A program made the translations under genes and the position numbers. The notes under the pieces are model-generated. The model was not told the origin of the DNA and did not search any database. It saw only the letters and a list, made by a program, of their open reading frames with translations. This document shows, piece by piece, positions 37,070 to 46,299 of a stretch of 64,000 nucleotides of DNA. How positions within the stretch are numbered: position 1 is the stretch's first letter; every line of letters starts with the position of its first letter. The DNA is from Hyphomicrobiales bacterium (GTDB taxonomy: Bacteria > Pseudomonadota > Alphaproteobacteria > Rhizobiales > Xanthobacteraceae). The stretch lies in the NCBI GenBank assembly GCA_003169835.1, contig PNAI01000020.1, positions 62,163-126,162 of the forward strand, written 5' to 3'.

Positions 37070-38311
37070 GTGGCAACGACAAAGAACACACCGATGACTG
37101 AAGCCACCGATCGCACATTCGCGGCCACACGCCGTGCAAGCGATACAAGATTGATCGCAAGTGTGAGCGCGGCGCATTTCGTCAGCCATTTCTACATGCT
37201 GGTGCTGCCACCGCTGTTTGGCTTTGTGCGCGCCGACTATGCCGTGAGCTACACCGAGCTCGGTCTGGCGCTCACGGTCTTGAATGTCGTCTCCGCCGTG
37301 CTCCAGACCCCGGCCGGATTTCTGGTCGATCGCATCGACGCACGACTGGTGTTGATCGCAGGCCTGCTGTTCGGTGCAGTCGGCTATGCGCTCGCGGCTT
37401 TCGTCGATTCTTTTTGGGTGCTGATCCTGGGCTTCGCCCTCATCGGCGTCGGCAACACCGTCTATCATCCGGCCGATTATGCGCTGCTCTCCCACCGCGT
37501 CTCGCCCGAACGCATGAGCCAAGCCTATTCCATCCACACCTTTTCCGGAATGCTCGGCAGCGCCGCCACGCCGATCAGCGTGCTGCTGCTGCACAGCCTG
37601 TTCGGCTGGCGTGGCGCGTTTTTTGGCGCGGCGATCCTCGGCTTTGTGACGGCGGCGATTTTGTTCATGCAGCGCGATACTCCGTCCGAGCAGCCATCGG
37701 CAAAGCCCCACACCGCGGCCGACACGGAGGCCTCGTGGCGATTGCTGCTCTCGCACCCGATTCTGATGAGCTTGTTGTTTTTCATGCTGCTGTCGATCGC
37801 CAACGGCGGCTTGCAGAATTATTCGGTCGTTGCGTTTGGCGCGCTCTACGGCACGGCTCCGATCACCGCCAATACGGCGCTCACAGGCAACCTGCTGTTG
37901 AGCGCGATCGGCGTGCTGGCCGGCGGCTGGATCACCGGCCGCACAACGCGGCACGGAATGGTCGCAGCGCTCGGGCTCGCCGCCTCCGCACTTGCGATCA
38001 TACTGCTTGGTTTCGCTGACCCCAGCGCCTTTCTGCTCATCGCGATCATGTCGCTCGCAGGCCTGTGCAGCGGCATCGTCATGCCCTCGCGCGACATGCT
38101 GGTGCGCGCGGTCACCCCGCCAGGCGCGTTCGGCAAGGTCTTCGGCTTCGTCACCAACGGTTTCAACATCGCCGGCATCGCTTCGCCACTGATCTTCGGT
38201 GCGCTGATGGATCACGGCGCACCGCGCGCGGTATTTCTGCTCGTTGGCGTCTGCTCGCTGCTCGCACTTGCCGCCGTAGCACTGACGCCGCGCCGGCAAA
38301 TCAAGACTTGA
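37070..38311 (+). CDS. MFS transporter
   Basis: This 413-residue protein has 12 hydrophobic helices, with AGFLVDRIDARLVLIAG as the loop 2-3 MFS signature and a matching GGWITGRTTRHG in the second half. The subfamily (SAHFVSHFYMLVLPPLFGF at helix 1) resembles fosmidomycin-resistance-like and organic-anion carriers. The GTG start at 37070 follows GGTGAGG; an ATG at 37094 is the alternative. Placement in the catabolic run suggests transport of its substrate. Confidence 0.85.
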   Translation: MATTKNTPMTEATDRTFAATRRASDTRLIASVSAAHFVSHFYMLVLPPLFGFVRADYAVSYTELGLALTVLNVVSAVLQTPAGFLVDRIDARLVLIAGLLFGAVGYALAAFVDSFWVLILGFALIGVGNTVYHPADYALLSHRVSPERMSQAYSIHTFSGMLGSAATPISVLLLHSLFGWRGAFFGAAILGFVTAAILFMQRDTPSEQPSAKPHTAADTEASWRLLLSHPILMSLLFFMLLSIANGGLQNYSVVAFGALYGTAPITANTALTGNLLLSAIGVLAGGWITGRTTRHGMVAALGLAASALAIILLGFADPSAFLLIAIMSLAGLCSGIVMPSRDMLVRAVTPPGAFGKVFGFVTNGFNIAGIASPLIFGALMDHGAPRAVFLLVGVCSLLALAAVALTPRRQIKT

Positions 38312-38328
38312 GGCAGGAGACTTCGGAC

Positions 38329-39375
38329 ATGGGCGACACCTATGGCGTAGTGAAGGTGGCGGCGGTGCAGGCCGCATCTGTCTTCCTCGATCGCGAAGGC
38401 TCGACCGATAAAGCCTCCCGCCTGATCCGTGAAGCAGGCCAAAACGGCGCGCGCGTCATCGCGTTTCCCGAGGGCTTCATTCCCGCGCACCCGGTCTGGT
38501 ACCACCATCATGCTGCGACCGCTGCCATCGCCAACAAGCTCGCCGTTGAGCTGTTCAAGAATTCGGTCGAAATACCGGGCCCCGAGATTGACGCGCTCTG
38601 CGCGGCGGCAAAGAGCGCCAACGCCTATGTCGTGATCGGCGTATGCGAAAAAATCCCCAACACCACTGGAACCATGTTCAACACGCAGCTTTACATCGGC
38701 CCCGACGGCACGCTCATCCGCAAACACCAGAAGATCATGCCGACCGTCGGCGAACGGCTCGTGCACATGGGCGGTTACGGCGATACCTTCGGCGCCTTCC
38801 AGAGCGAATTCGGCCCGATGTCGGGGTTGATCTGCGGCGAGAACTCAAATCCGCTTGCGGTGTTCGCACTCATCGCCGAAGGCACCCGCATCCACGTCAT
38901 GAGCTGGCCCAATCACTTTCCCACCAGCGGCGACCCGCTGCGCAACCGGGTGGCCATCGACTCGCAGGCCTTCGCACAAATGAGTAAAGCCTTCGTCGTT
39001 TCCGCCTGCGGCACGGTCGATGAGCGCATGATCGAGATGCTACAGGCCGGACCTGCAGCCGAAAAATTCCTTCGCAATCCGGATTGCTGCGGCGGCTCCC
39101 TTATCGTCGATCCACTGGCGCGCATCATCGCCGGCCCGATGGGAGCCGAGGAAGGTATCCTCTACGCCGACTGCGATCTGGATCTCGCCATCCAGATGAA
39201 GCTGCGCCACGACTTCGCCGGCCACTACAATCGTCCCGATATTTTTCAGCTTCACATCAACCGCGCCGCGCCGCAGCTCTATCATGTGCACAACGATCCA
39301 TTAGCGCTACCCGGCGCCGTGAGTGACGCCTTGCCGGCTTCGCCCGCGCGCCTCACGCCGCCGGTCGATGAATGA
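38329..39375 (+). CDS. Nitrilase/carbon-nitrogen hydrolase
   Basis: Nitrilases hydrolyse nitriles to carboxylic acids and ammonia. The 348-residue protein has the catalytic triad at Glu48 (FPEGFIPAHPVWY), Lys135 (RKHQKIMPT) and Cys169 (GLICGENSNPLA). The usual CWE after the nucleophile is CGE here, a variant also seen in some amidase-like members. AGGAGA precedes the ATG 17 bp after the MFS gene. Substrate unknown, but neighbouring genes point to an aromatic compound. Confidence 0.88.
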   Translation: MGDTYGVVKVAAVQAASVFLDREGSTDKASRLIREAGQNGARVIAFPEGFIPAHPVWYHHHAATAAIANKLAVELFKNSVEIPGPEIDALCAAAKSANAYVVIGVCEKIPNTTGTMFNTQLYIGPDGTLIRKHQKIMPTVGERLVHMGGYGDTFGAFQSEFGPMSGLICGENSNPLAVFALIAEGTRIHVMSWPNHFPTSGDPLRNRVAIDSQAFAQMSKAFVVSACGTVDERMIEMLQAGPAAEKFLRNPDCCGGSLIVDPLARIIAGPMGAEEGILYADCDLDLAIQMKLRHDFAGHYNRPDIFQLHINRAAPQLYHVHNDPLALPGAVSDALPASPARLTPPVDE

Positions 39376-39420
39376 ATTTCGATTTCGCACATGCGCACGC
39401 TCCAACACAGCGATTGAATC

Positions 39421-40098
39421 ATGGACGTCTTTGAAGCCATCGACTCCCGCATCTCCTGCCGTGCCTTCCTCGACCGGCCGGTCGATCAGAAGATCGTCCG
39501 CGATTTGCTTCAGCGCGCGGCACGTGCGGCCTCCGGCGGCAATCTGCAATCCTGGAACGTCTATGCGCTCACCGGTGCGCCGCTCGCCGCGTTCAAGAAG
39601 ATCGTGGTCGGTCGCATCGCGAATGAAGATCCGCGCCACACCAAGTCGGAATACCCGATCTATCCCGATCCGATGTTCGGAGCCTACAAGGAGCGCCGCG
39701 AAGATCATGGGATCCAGCTTTACGGCTCACTCGGCATCGACCGCAACGACGCCGCAGCACGTCTCGTCCAATACAAGAAGAATTTCGAGTTCTTCGACGC
39801 GCCTGTCGCGCTCTTCCTTACCATCGATCGCCGGCTCGGCCCCGGCCAATGGGCCGATCTCGGCGGCTACATTCACGCGCTTGCTTTCCTCGCGCGCGGC
39901 TATGGCCTTGACACCTGTCCGCAGGAAGCTTGGGCGCGGCTCTACGACACCGTGGGCGATTTCATAAAAATCCCGTCCAACCAGATGCTGTTCTGCGGAA
40001 TGGCCATTGGCTACGGCGACCGCAAGCACAAGGCCAACGATTTCCGCTCCCCGCGCGCCGAACTCCACGAGTTTTGCACGTTCTTCGGCTTCGATTGA
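39421..40098 (+). CDS. Nitroreductase-family flavoprotein
   Basis: This 225-residue protein resembles NfsB-like FMN enzymes. It has SRISCRAFLDRPVDQ at the N-terminus, AASGGNLQSWNVYAL around the flavin, and a C-terminal IGYGDRKHKANDFRSPRAEL. Members reduce nitro groups, quinones or enones with NAD(P)H. Its position between a nitrilase and a dioxygenase suggests a reductive step on the same compound, which is inference. Confidence 0.87.
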   Translation: MDVFEAIDSRISCRAFLDRPVDQKIVRDLLQRAARAASGGNLQSWNVYALTGAPLAAFKKIVVGRIANEDPRHTKSEYPIYPDPMFGAYKERREDHGIQLYGSLGIDRNDAAARLVQYKKNFEFFDAPVALFLTIDRRLGPGQWADLGGYIHALAFLARGYGLDTCPQEAWARLYDTVGDFIKIPSNQMLFCGMAIGYGDRKHKANDFRSPRAELHEFCTFFGFD

Positions 40099-40187
40099 GC
40101 GCCCCCTTCCGCCGCCGCAGGCCCAGATGTAGCCTCGTTGGATAAGCGTCCTGCCTTTTGAACAAGGACGCGTTTCGGGGAGACATC

Positions 40188-41009
40188 ATGAAACGCTTGG
40201 CAATCTGCACTATCGCGATTTTATTGGCGGCGATCACAACCGCCCCGGCACAGCGCGCCCCGTTCAACAGCGCCGGCATCACGATGGGACACTGGCATCT
40301 CAACTCGCGCGACGTTGAGGCCAACAAGAAGATTTTCGTGGCACTCGGCGGCGTCGCTGCAAAGCCAGGCGATTTCGACATCGTGAAGTTTCCCGACGTC
40401 GTCGTGTTCCTTCATCTGCGCGCGGGCTCTGCGCCATCGACTGGCGGCTCCCAAGGCTCGGTGATCGACCACGTCGGCTTCTATGTTCAGAATGTGCAAA
40501 CCGCGATTACCAAGTGGAAGGCTGCGGGTGTGCAAATCCAGCCTGGCAACAAAGGCCGCACGGATCAGGCTTTCATCTTTACCGCTGATGCTTTGAAAAT
40601 CGAGATTTTGGAAGACAAGACTCAGACGGTACCGATCAGACATCATCACGTGCATTACTACGTGCCGGAATCCGACATCGAAAAAATCCAGGCCTGGTAC
40701 ATCAAGCACTTCGACGCGAAGCCGGGCACGCGGGCCGGTACGGGGGTGCTATACAAGAACGCCAACATCCCGGGCGCAGAGCTGACGTTCTCCAAGACCG
40801 ACAAGTCGGCCGTCCCGACGCTCGGGCGCGTGCTCGATCACGTCGGGTTCGACGTAAAGAGCATGGATGAGACCGTGAAGAAGCTTGAAGCCGCCGACAT
40901 CAAGCTCGATCGGCCCGTGGTGACTCAGCCCAACGGCGGAAAATTGACGTTCATCCACGACCCGTGGGGCGCATCGATCGAGCTGAACGAACGGCCCAAT
41001 CCGCTGTAA
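40188..41009 (+). CDS. Exported VOC (glyoxalase/bleomycin-resistance) fold protein
   Basis: This 273-residue protein begins with a signal peptide (MKRLAICTIAILLAAITTAPA, cut near APA-Q), followed by two vicinal-oxygen-chelate modules. The modules begin at MGHWHLNSRDVEA and at HHHVHYYVPESDIE and end with DHVGF-type and DPWGASIEL strands. Candidate metal ligands are His and Glu in these strands. Periplasmic location is unusual for this fold. GGGGAGA precedes the start. It lies directly upstream of the extradiol dioxygenase, which shares the fold. Confidence 0.82.
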   Translation: MKRLAICTIAILLAAITTAPAQRAPFNSAGITMGHWHLNSRDVEANKKIFVALGGVAAKPGDFDIVKFPDVVVFLHLRAGSAPSTGGSQGSVIDHVGFYVQNVQTAITKWKAAGVQIQPGNKGRTDQAFIFTADALKIEILEDKTQTVPIRHHHVHYYVPESDIEKIQAWYIKHFDAKPGTRAGTGVLYKNANIPGAELTFSKTDKSAVPTLGRVLDHVGFDVKSMDETVKKLEAADIKLDRPVVTQPNGGKLTFIHDPWGASIELNERPNPL

Positions 41010-41043
41010 ACCTGGGCCGGCGGCCCGGCCTGGGTCTCCCGAC

Positions 41044-41062
41044 CTATGCCTTTTGGGCATAG
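41044..41062. other. Short hairpin between the VOC protein and extradiol dioxygenase genes
   Basis: CTATGCC, TTTTG, GGCATAG forms a perfect 7-bp stem 35 bp after the VOC stop codon. It could attenuate transcription or be an operator before the dioxygenase genes. No T-run follows. Confidence 0.35.
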
Positions 41063-41139
41063 CGCAATCGTTCCGTAACGCTGCTGTAGCATGGTATGAT
41101 CGGCGTAAATCGGATGACCTATCCGCAGGAGATTCTGCG

Positions 41140-42150
41140 ATGAACTTACAAACGCTCGGATACATCGGGGTCCGCACCCGCAACATCGACGACTGGGCGA
41201 GCTATGCCGGCCGCTTCCTCGGCATGCAGCTTGTCGATAAAAGCCAATCGACGCTCTCCTTCCGCATGGACGATCGCAAGCAGCGGCTCGTTGTGAACGC
41301 GGCGGAAGACGACGGCCCCGGCTTCTACGGCTGGGAAGTCGCCGACGCCCGCGCGCTCGATGCGCTCAGCGGACACCTTGAGAAAAACAAAGTGCAGGTG
41401 GCACGCGGATCGCGCGCTCTCGCCGACGAGCGCCACGTGAAAGACCTGATCGTGTTCCACGATCCGGTCGGCAACCGCGTCGAGGTGTTCCACGGCGCCG
41501 AAACCGCGACCGACGCGTTCAAGCCGGGCCGCTCGATCTCCGGCTTCCGCACCGGCCCGCTCGGCATGGGCCACGCAGTCCTCAACGTCGAGCGCATCGA
41601 CGATGTGATCCCTTTCTATCGCGACATTCTCGGCTTCAAGCTCAGCGATTATATCCTAAAACCCTTCAAGGCATATTTCTTTCACATTAATCCGCGCCAT
41701 CACAGCCTGGCCTTCATCGAAGCCGGCAAGAACGGCATCCATCATCTGATGGTCGAAACCTTCATGCTCGACGACGTCGGCCAAGCGTACGATCTGGCGC
41801 TGCGCAAGCCCGAGATGATCGGCACCACGCTCGGCCGCCATGTCAACGACGAGGTGACGTCGTTCTATTCCTGGTCGCCTTCGAAGTTCTTGTTCGAATA
41901 CGGCTGGGGCGGTCGCAGCGTCGATCCCGCGACATGGACGTCGCACGAACGCACCGAAGGCCCGAGCCTATGGGGCCACGACCGCTCCTGGCTCACGCTG
42001 GAAGGCCGCGAGCAGGCGCGCGACATACGAATGCGCATCGCAGAAGAAGGCGTACGCGTCCCCCTCAACGTGATGGACGGCAACTACACACGCGCGCGCG
42101 ATGTCTGCGCGTGGTGGAACGAAAACGTCACGACCCGAAAGATCGGCTAG
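41140..42150 (+). CDS. Extradiol ring-cleavage dioxygenase (type I, VOC fold)
   Basis: This enzyme opens catecholic rings next to the hydroxyl pair using Fe(II). The 336-residue, two-module protein has the metal ligands His145 (GMGHAVLNV), His201 or 202 (GIHHLMVET) and Glu253 (FLFEYGWGG), as in BphC/HsaC enzymes. The C-terminal ~60 residues (SWLTLEGREQARDIRMR onward) extend beyond the catalytic fold. AGGAG precedes the ATG. It lies 6 bp upstream of the Rieske oxygenase alpha gene, so cleavage of that enzyme's product is likely. Confidence 0.92.
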   Translation: MNLQTLGYIGVRTRNIDDWASYAGRFLGMQLVDKSQSTLSFRMDDRKQRLVVNAAEDDGPGFYGWEVADARALDALSGHLEKNKVQVARGSRALADERHVKDLIVFHDPVGNRVEVFHGAETATDAFKPGRSISGFRTGPLGMGHAVLNVERIDDVIPFYRDILGFKLSDYILKPFKAYFFHINPRHHSLAFIEAGKNGIHHLMVETFMLDDVGQAYDLALRKPEMIGTTLGRHVNDEVTSFYSWSPSKFLFEYGWGGRSVDPATWTSHERTEGPSLWGHDRSWLTLEGREQARDIRMRIAEEGVRVPLNVMDGNYTRARDVCAWWNENVTTRKIG

Positions 42151-42156
42151 CGCGCC

Positions 42157-43437
42157 ATGGATGCGAAAACCAACAATGGCGCGACGCACTCTAACTCCGC
42201 GCCGCCCAATTCTACCCCCGCGATGGAATGGCCGGCCGGCGTGCTCACCCGTATTCCTTTTTGGGTCTATCAGTCGCCCGAGCTCTACGCGCAGGAACAG
42301 CACCGCGTCTATGAAGGGCCGATTTGGAATTATCTCTGCCTCGAATGCGAAGTGGCAAAGCCCGGCGATTACCGCACCACGTTCTTAGGCTCAATGCCGG
42401 TCGTGGTCGCGCGCGATTACGACAACGAGATTTATGCCTTCGAGAATCGTTGCGCGCATCGCGGCGCACTCATCGCATTAGATGGCGGCGGCCATGCGCG
42501 CGATTTCACCTGCGTCTATCACGCCTGGAATTACGACCTCAAAGGCAACCTCAAGGGCGTCGCCTTCGAGGACGGCGTCGCCGGCAAAGGCGGCATGGGC
42601 AAGACTTTTTGCCGCGCCGACCACGGCCCGCGCAAGCTGCGCATCGCGATCTTCTGCGGCCTGGTATTCGGCAGCCTGAGTGACGACGTGCCGCCGATCG
42701 AGGAATATCTCGGCGACGAGATCGCACGCCGCATCGCGCGCGTCCTGCATAAGCCACTGGTCGTGATCGGCCGCTTCACGCAGATGCTGCCCAACAACTG
42801 GAAGCTCTATTTCGAGAACGTGAAGGACACCTATCACGCAAGTCTGCTGCACACGTTCTTCACCACCTTCAAGATCAATCGTCTCTCCCAGCGCGGCGGC
42901 CTGGTGATCGACGAGAGCGGCGGCCACCATGCCAGCTTCGCCATGATCGACCCGACCGTGACCGGCGGCGACTACGCCCAAGCCGGATTGCGCTCGGAAA
43001 ACGAGGACCTCACGCTCACGGACAAGAGTCTCGTGGCCTTCGAGGACGAATTCCACGACGGCTGCTCGCTGCAGATTCTCACGGTGTTCCCGGGGCTCGT
43101 GGTGCAACAGATCCAGAATGCGCTCGCCGTGCGCCAGGTTCTGCCGAAGGGACAACATTCCACCGCGCTCAACTGGACCTACATCGGCTTTGCCGACGAC
43201 ACGCCCGACCTGCGCCGCGCGCGCCTGCGGCAAGGCAACCTCGCCGGCCCCGCGGGCTATGTCTCCATGGAAGACGGTGCAGTCGGCGGTTTCGTCCAGC
43301 GCGGCATCGCCGCTGCCGCTAATGAGCGCGCGGTGGTGGAAATGGGCGGCGGAGGCACCACCAACGAAGGCACGCGCGCGACCGAAGCCTCCGTGCGCGG
43401 TTTCTGGAAAGCCTATCGCGCGAACATGGGAATCTGA
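42157..43437 (+). CDS. Rieske ring-hydroxylating oxygenase, alpha subunit
   Basis: The catalytic subunit adds O2 to an aromatic ring. The 426-residue protein has the Rieske [2Fe-2S] site CAHRGA...CVYHAW (Cys99, His101, Cys119, His122). The mononuclear iron site is in [12 protein letters not shown] (Asp224 bridge, His227, His232). Together with the beta subunit and a ferredoxin-NAD reductase in one polypeptide, it fits a two-component class IB system such as benzoate or anthranilate dioxygenase. The substrate is not determinable from motifs alone. Confidence 0.93.
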   Translation: MDAKTNNGATHSNSAPPNSTPAMEWPAGVLTRIPFWVYQSPELYAQEQHRVYEGPIWNYLCLECEVAKPGDYRTTFLGSMPVVVARDYDNEIYAFENRCAHRGALIALDGGGHARDFTCVYHAWNYDLKGNLKGVAFEDGVAGKGGMGKTFCRADHGPRKLRIAIFCGLVFGSLSDDVPPIEEYLGDEIARRIARVLHKPLVVIGRFTQMLPNNWKLYFENVKDTYHASLLHTFFTTFKINRLSQRGGLVIDESGGHHASFAMIDPTVTGGDYAQAGLRSENEDLTLTDKSLVAFEDEFHDGCSLQILTVFPGLVVQQIQNALAVRQVLPKGQHSTALNWTYIGFADDTPDLRRARLRQGNLAGPAGYVSMEDGAVGGFVQRGIAAAANERAVVEMGGGGTTNEGTRATEASVRGFWKAYRANMGI

Positions 43438-43439
43438 AG

Positions 43440-43913
43440 ATGGCTGCGGCGATCACTCTCGACCGCATCATCGCGGTGCAGGCGGCGTATGTCCGCTGCA
43501 TCGACTCCGGTGAGCTGGAATCCTGGCCGGATTTTTTCACCGACGACTGTCTCTATAAGGTTACCACCGCCGAGAACCACAAGCTGGGCTTCGAAGCCGG
43601 CATCATCTATGCCGATACGAAAAATATGCTGATCGACCGCATCGTCTCGCTGCGGCAGGCCAACATTTATGAGAAGCAGACCTACCGCCACATCCTCGGC
43701 CTGCCCACGATCCTGGCAAACGGTGGCAACGAGGTAGAATGCGAAACGCCCTTCTTCGTCGCACGCATCATGCACGACGGCCAGACCGACGTGTTCGCCA
43801 CCGGCCGTTATCTCGACACCTGCCGCCACGCCGGCAACGATCTCAAATTCGCCCGCAAGATTGTCGTGTGCGATTCCTCGCGCATCGACACCCTGATGGC
43901 AATCCCGCTTTAA
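43440..43913 (+). CDS. Rieske oxygenase, beta subunit
   Basis: This 157-residue small subunit of the SnoaL/NTF2-like fold begins 2 bp after the alpha subunit stop. Typical features are RIIAVQAAYVRCIDSGELES near the N-terminus, YADTKNMLIDRIVSLRQANI in the centre and a C-terminal ARKIVVCDSSRIDTLMAIPL. It is a structural partner of the alpha subunit and carries no cofactor. Confidence 0.9.
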   Translation: MAAAITLDRIIAVQAAYVRCIDSGELESWPDFFTDDCLYKVTTAENHKLGFEAGIIYADTKNMLIDRIVSLRQANIYEKQTYRHILGLPTILANGGNEVECETPFFVARIMHDGQTDVFATGRYLDTCRHAGNDLKFARKIVVCDSSRIDTLMAIPL

Positions 43914-43923
43914 GAAATCTCAC

Positions 43924-44406
43924 ATGACACTTGATCTACCATTGAACAACCAAGTCACGGACCACCAATCGGCGCTCGCCTGGACTTACAGCCTCTATGC
44001 GGGCGTCTTTGCGTTCCTATTTTCGATTTTGATCTTCTCACCGCTCTCGGGTGTGCCATTCGCAGCGATTGCCGGCGTGAGCGCAGTTATATGCGCGCGC
44101 ATCGCCGGCTGGATTGCGTCCTATTTTAGCCGGAGCGGATATGGCCTCGTCGCCTGCGTCATCACCGCATTCCTATTTCCAATGGTGCCACCCCTCTTTG
44201 TGATTTTTGGCGTCGTGGAAGAGCGCCTGATCGAACCCTCGTCCAGCATAACAATCCTTGAATATGCCAAGCTATGCGTCATCTACTATCTCCTCGGCAT
44301 CATATACGCAGCGCCGGCAGCTTTCGTGGCGATCCTCAGTTATAACCTGGCGCTTGCTGCCGTTCGCAGAATGCAATGGCTCGCCGTCCAGCAGCGATGG
44401 ATATGA
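43924..44406 (+). CDS. Uncharacterised four-helix membrane protein inside the oxygenase operon
   Basis: This 160-residue protein has about four transmembrane helices (GVFAFLFSILIFSPL, FAAIAGVSAVICARIAGW, GLVACVITAFLFPMV, YYLLGIIYAAPAAFVAIL). It starts 10 bp after the beta subunit gene and ends 46 bp before the reductase gene. No family is recognised. Its codon use is less GC-biased than that of the neighbours, so it may be a later insertion into the operon. Confidence 0.7.
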   Translation: MTLDLPLNNQVTDHQSALAWTYSLYAGVFAFLFSILIFSPLSGVPFAAIAGVSAVICARIAGWIASYFSRSGYGLVACVITAFLFPMVPPLFVIFGVVEERLIEPSSSITILEYAKLCVIYYLLGIIYAAPAAFVAILSYNLALAAVRRMQWLAVQQRWI

Positions 44407-44452
44407 TTAGCTTCGGCAGTAGCCAAATGTGTCGCTCATTGCGGGCACAACA

Positions 44453-45466
44453 ATGAGTTTCACGGTCTCCGTTGAAAACAGTGCGATAAAATTCCCCTGT
44501 GAGCGGGGCGAGACGGTGCTCAACGCCGCGCAGCGTGCCGGCTACGAACTCCCCTACTCCTGCCGCAAGGGCGTCTGCGGCACCTGCAAATGCAGGCTCG
44601 TCTCAGGCGAGATGCGCGCCTATTCCGGTGACACTCTGACGGAACAAGAACGCGCCACCGGGCAAGTGCTGCTCTGTCAGGCGCGTCCGCGCTCCGACCT
44701 CGTGATCGCGCCGCGCAAAATCAAGAAGATCGATCCGTTCGCCCGCCGCACTCTTACGGCAAGAGTATTCCGCATCGTGCGCGTGGCCGACGATGTCACC
44801 TTCGTACACCTGCGTTTTCCCGCCGGCATCCGCGTCCATTTCAAGGCCGGGCAGAATCTCGAAGTGATCCTGCCCGATTGCGAGCGGCGAAATTTTTCCA
44901 TGGCCAACGCGCCGCACGAAAGCGACGGCGTACAGCTCCACATTCGCCACGTGCCGAATGGCGTCTTCACCGGCTATGTGTACAACGAGCTCAAGCGCGG
45001 CGACCTCATGCGCGTCGAGCTTCCCTTCGGCGACTTCGCAATGCGCGAAAGCGGCAAGCCGATCCTGTTCGTGGCTGGAAGCACCGGCTTTGCCCCGATC
45101 AAATCCATCATCGAGGATACGCTGCGCAAAGATTCGCAACGCCAGATGACGCTCTACTGGGGTGCGCGCACAAAACGCGGCCTCTACTCCGAATTGCCCC
45201 GCAAGTGGCAAACGGAAAACCCTCACTTCTCTTACGTGCCGGTTCTCTCCGACACGCCCGAAGCGGGAACGCGCAGCGGTCTCGTTCACGCGGCCGTGCT
45301 CGCCGATCATCGCTCGCTCGCTCCTTTCCAGGCCTACGTCTGCGGCCCGCCTGTGATGACATCGGCCGCCAAGCGCGATTTCATCGCCGCAGGCCTGCCC
45401 GAGCAGGATTTCTTCGTCGATGCCTTCACCACGCGCGCAGATGAGCCCCCCGCCCCCGCGCATTGA
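44453..45466 (+). CDS. Oxygenase reductase: [2Fe-2S] ferredoxin fused to FAD/NAD domain
   Basis: This 337-residue electron-transfer component has an N-terminal plant-type ferredoxin domain (Cys37, Cys42, Cys45 in YSCRKGVCGTCKC and Cys75 in LLCQA). The FAD domain has RNFSMANAP, and the NAD domain has LFVAGSTGFAPIKSI and YVCGPPVM. The arrangement matches BenC/AntC-type reductases of class IB oxygenases. The ATG at 44453 gives the conserved N-terminus; a GTG at 44429 is possible. Confidence 0.9.
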   Translation: MSFTVSVENSAIKFPCERGETVLNAAQRAGYELPYSCRKGVCGTCKCRLVSGEMRAYSGDTLTEQERATGQVLLCQARPRSDLVIAPRKIKKIDPFARRTLTARVFRIVRVADDVTFVHLRFPAGIRVHFKAGQNLEVILPDCERRNFSMANAPHESDGVQLHIRHVPNGVFTGYVYNELKRGDLMRVELPFGDFAMRESGKPILFVAGSTGFAPIKSIIEDTLRKDSQRQMTLYWGARTKRGLYSELPRKWQTENPHFSYVPVLSDTPEAGTRSGLVHAAVLADHRSLAPFQAYVCGPPVMTSAAKRDFIAAGLPEQDFFVDAFTTRADEPPAPAH

Positions 45467-45524
45467 CAAGACCCGCGGCGGCCCGGAAGGATGCCGCCCT
45501 GAAGACGCCAGCACGGGGAGTTCC

Positions 45525-46088
45525 ATGGAAAAGAAACCAGTTAGACGCATCGTCACCGGCCATGACGCCGACGGCAAGGCCGTGATCCTGCACGACGGCG
45601 CGACGCCCTACGTCGGCCAACGCGGCGAAGGCAATGTGATTTCACTGTGCTGGATCACCAACGAGTCGCCGGTCGATCTCTCCCACGCGCGCGACCAAGC
45701 CAGCCAGAAGACCGGCGTGCCGCCGCCGCGCAACGGCTCGATCTGCCGCGTCGTCGATTTCGCGCCGTACAACGGTGAAACACCAAAAGGCGTCGACCAC
45801 CACGAAATCCTCAAGCAGATGGGCATCGATCCCGCGACTCAAGGGCACATGCGCCACATATTCACCCACCGCACCCGCTCGATCGACTACGCCATCGTGC
45901 TGGAGGGCGAGATCGACATGCTACTCGACGACACGGAAGTACACTGCAAGGCCGGCGATATTTTGGTGCAACAAGGCACCAACCACGCTTGGGTCAACAA
46001 CAGCGGAAAGCCCTGCCGCATCTGCTTCGTACTGATCGACTCCCACGACCCGCCCGCGTGGAAAAAAAACTGGAAGCCAAAGAAGTAA
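45525..46088 (+). CDS. Cupin-domain protein
   Basis: This 187-residue protein contains a single cupin barrel at about residues 95-165 (HRTRSIDYAIVLEGEIDMLL, then AGDILVQQGTNHAWVNNSG), with an unusual N-terminal domain. The family includes small dioxygenases, isomerases and sensors. A ring-cleavage or downstream role is possible but unproven. GGGGAG precedes the ATG. It is the last gene of the run before a repeat cluster and a strand switch. Confidence 0.8.
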   Translation: MEKKPVRRIVTGHDADGKAVILHDGATPYVGQRGEGNVISLCWITNESPVDLSHARDQASQKTGVPPPRNGSICRVVDFAPYNGETPKGVDHHEILKQMGIDPATQGHMRHIFTHRTRSIDYAIVLEGEIDMLLDDTEVHCKAGDILVQQGTNHAWVNNSGKPCRICFVLIDSHDPPAWKKNWKPKK

Positions 46089-46113
46089 TCCCGATCGCAC
46101 CCACCAACGGCCG

Positions 46114-46276
46114 TCATCCTGAGGTGCTCGGCCACCGATCTCGGGCTTACCCGAGATCGGCATTCCAATGCGCAAGTCGGCTGTAGCCGACTTGCGTGGC
46201 CGAGCCTCGAAGGATGAACGACCACGAACGAGCCGTCGCCCTTCGAGGCTCGCTTCGCTCGCACCTCAGGGTGGCA
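46114..46276. repeat. Compound palindromic repeat between convergent operons
   Basis: Two perfect hairpins sit side by side: CCGATCTCGGG-CTTA-CCCGAGATCGG (46135-46160) and CGCAAGTCGGCT-GT-AGCCGACTTGCG (46171-46196). They are framed by inverted copies of CATCCT..GAGG..GCTCGGCCA (46114-46133 and 46197-46216) and a further CCTTCGAGGCTCGCTTCGCTCG...CACCTCAGGGTG at 46240-46273. This is the well-known rhizobial intergenic repeat type. It may also terminate both converging transcripts. Confidence 0.75.
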
Positions 46277-46299
46277 TTATGAGCCAGCAGCTGTAGCCC

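Noticed and set aside
36827-38377. Long open frame on the minus strand opposite the MFS gene (about 516 codons)
   Set aside because: Its translation is low-complexity and rich in Arg, Gln and Asp, as expected from the antisense of a GC-rich membrane protein gene. It spans an intergenic repeat.
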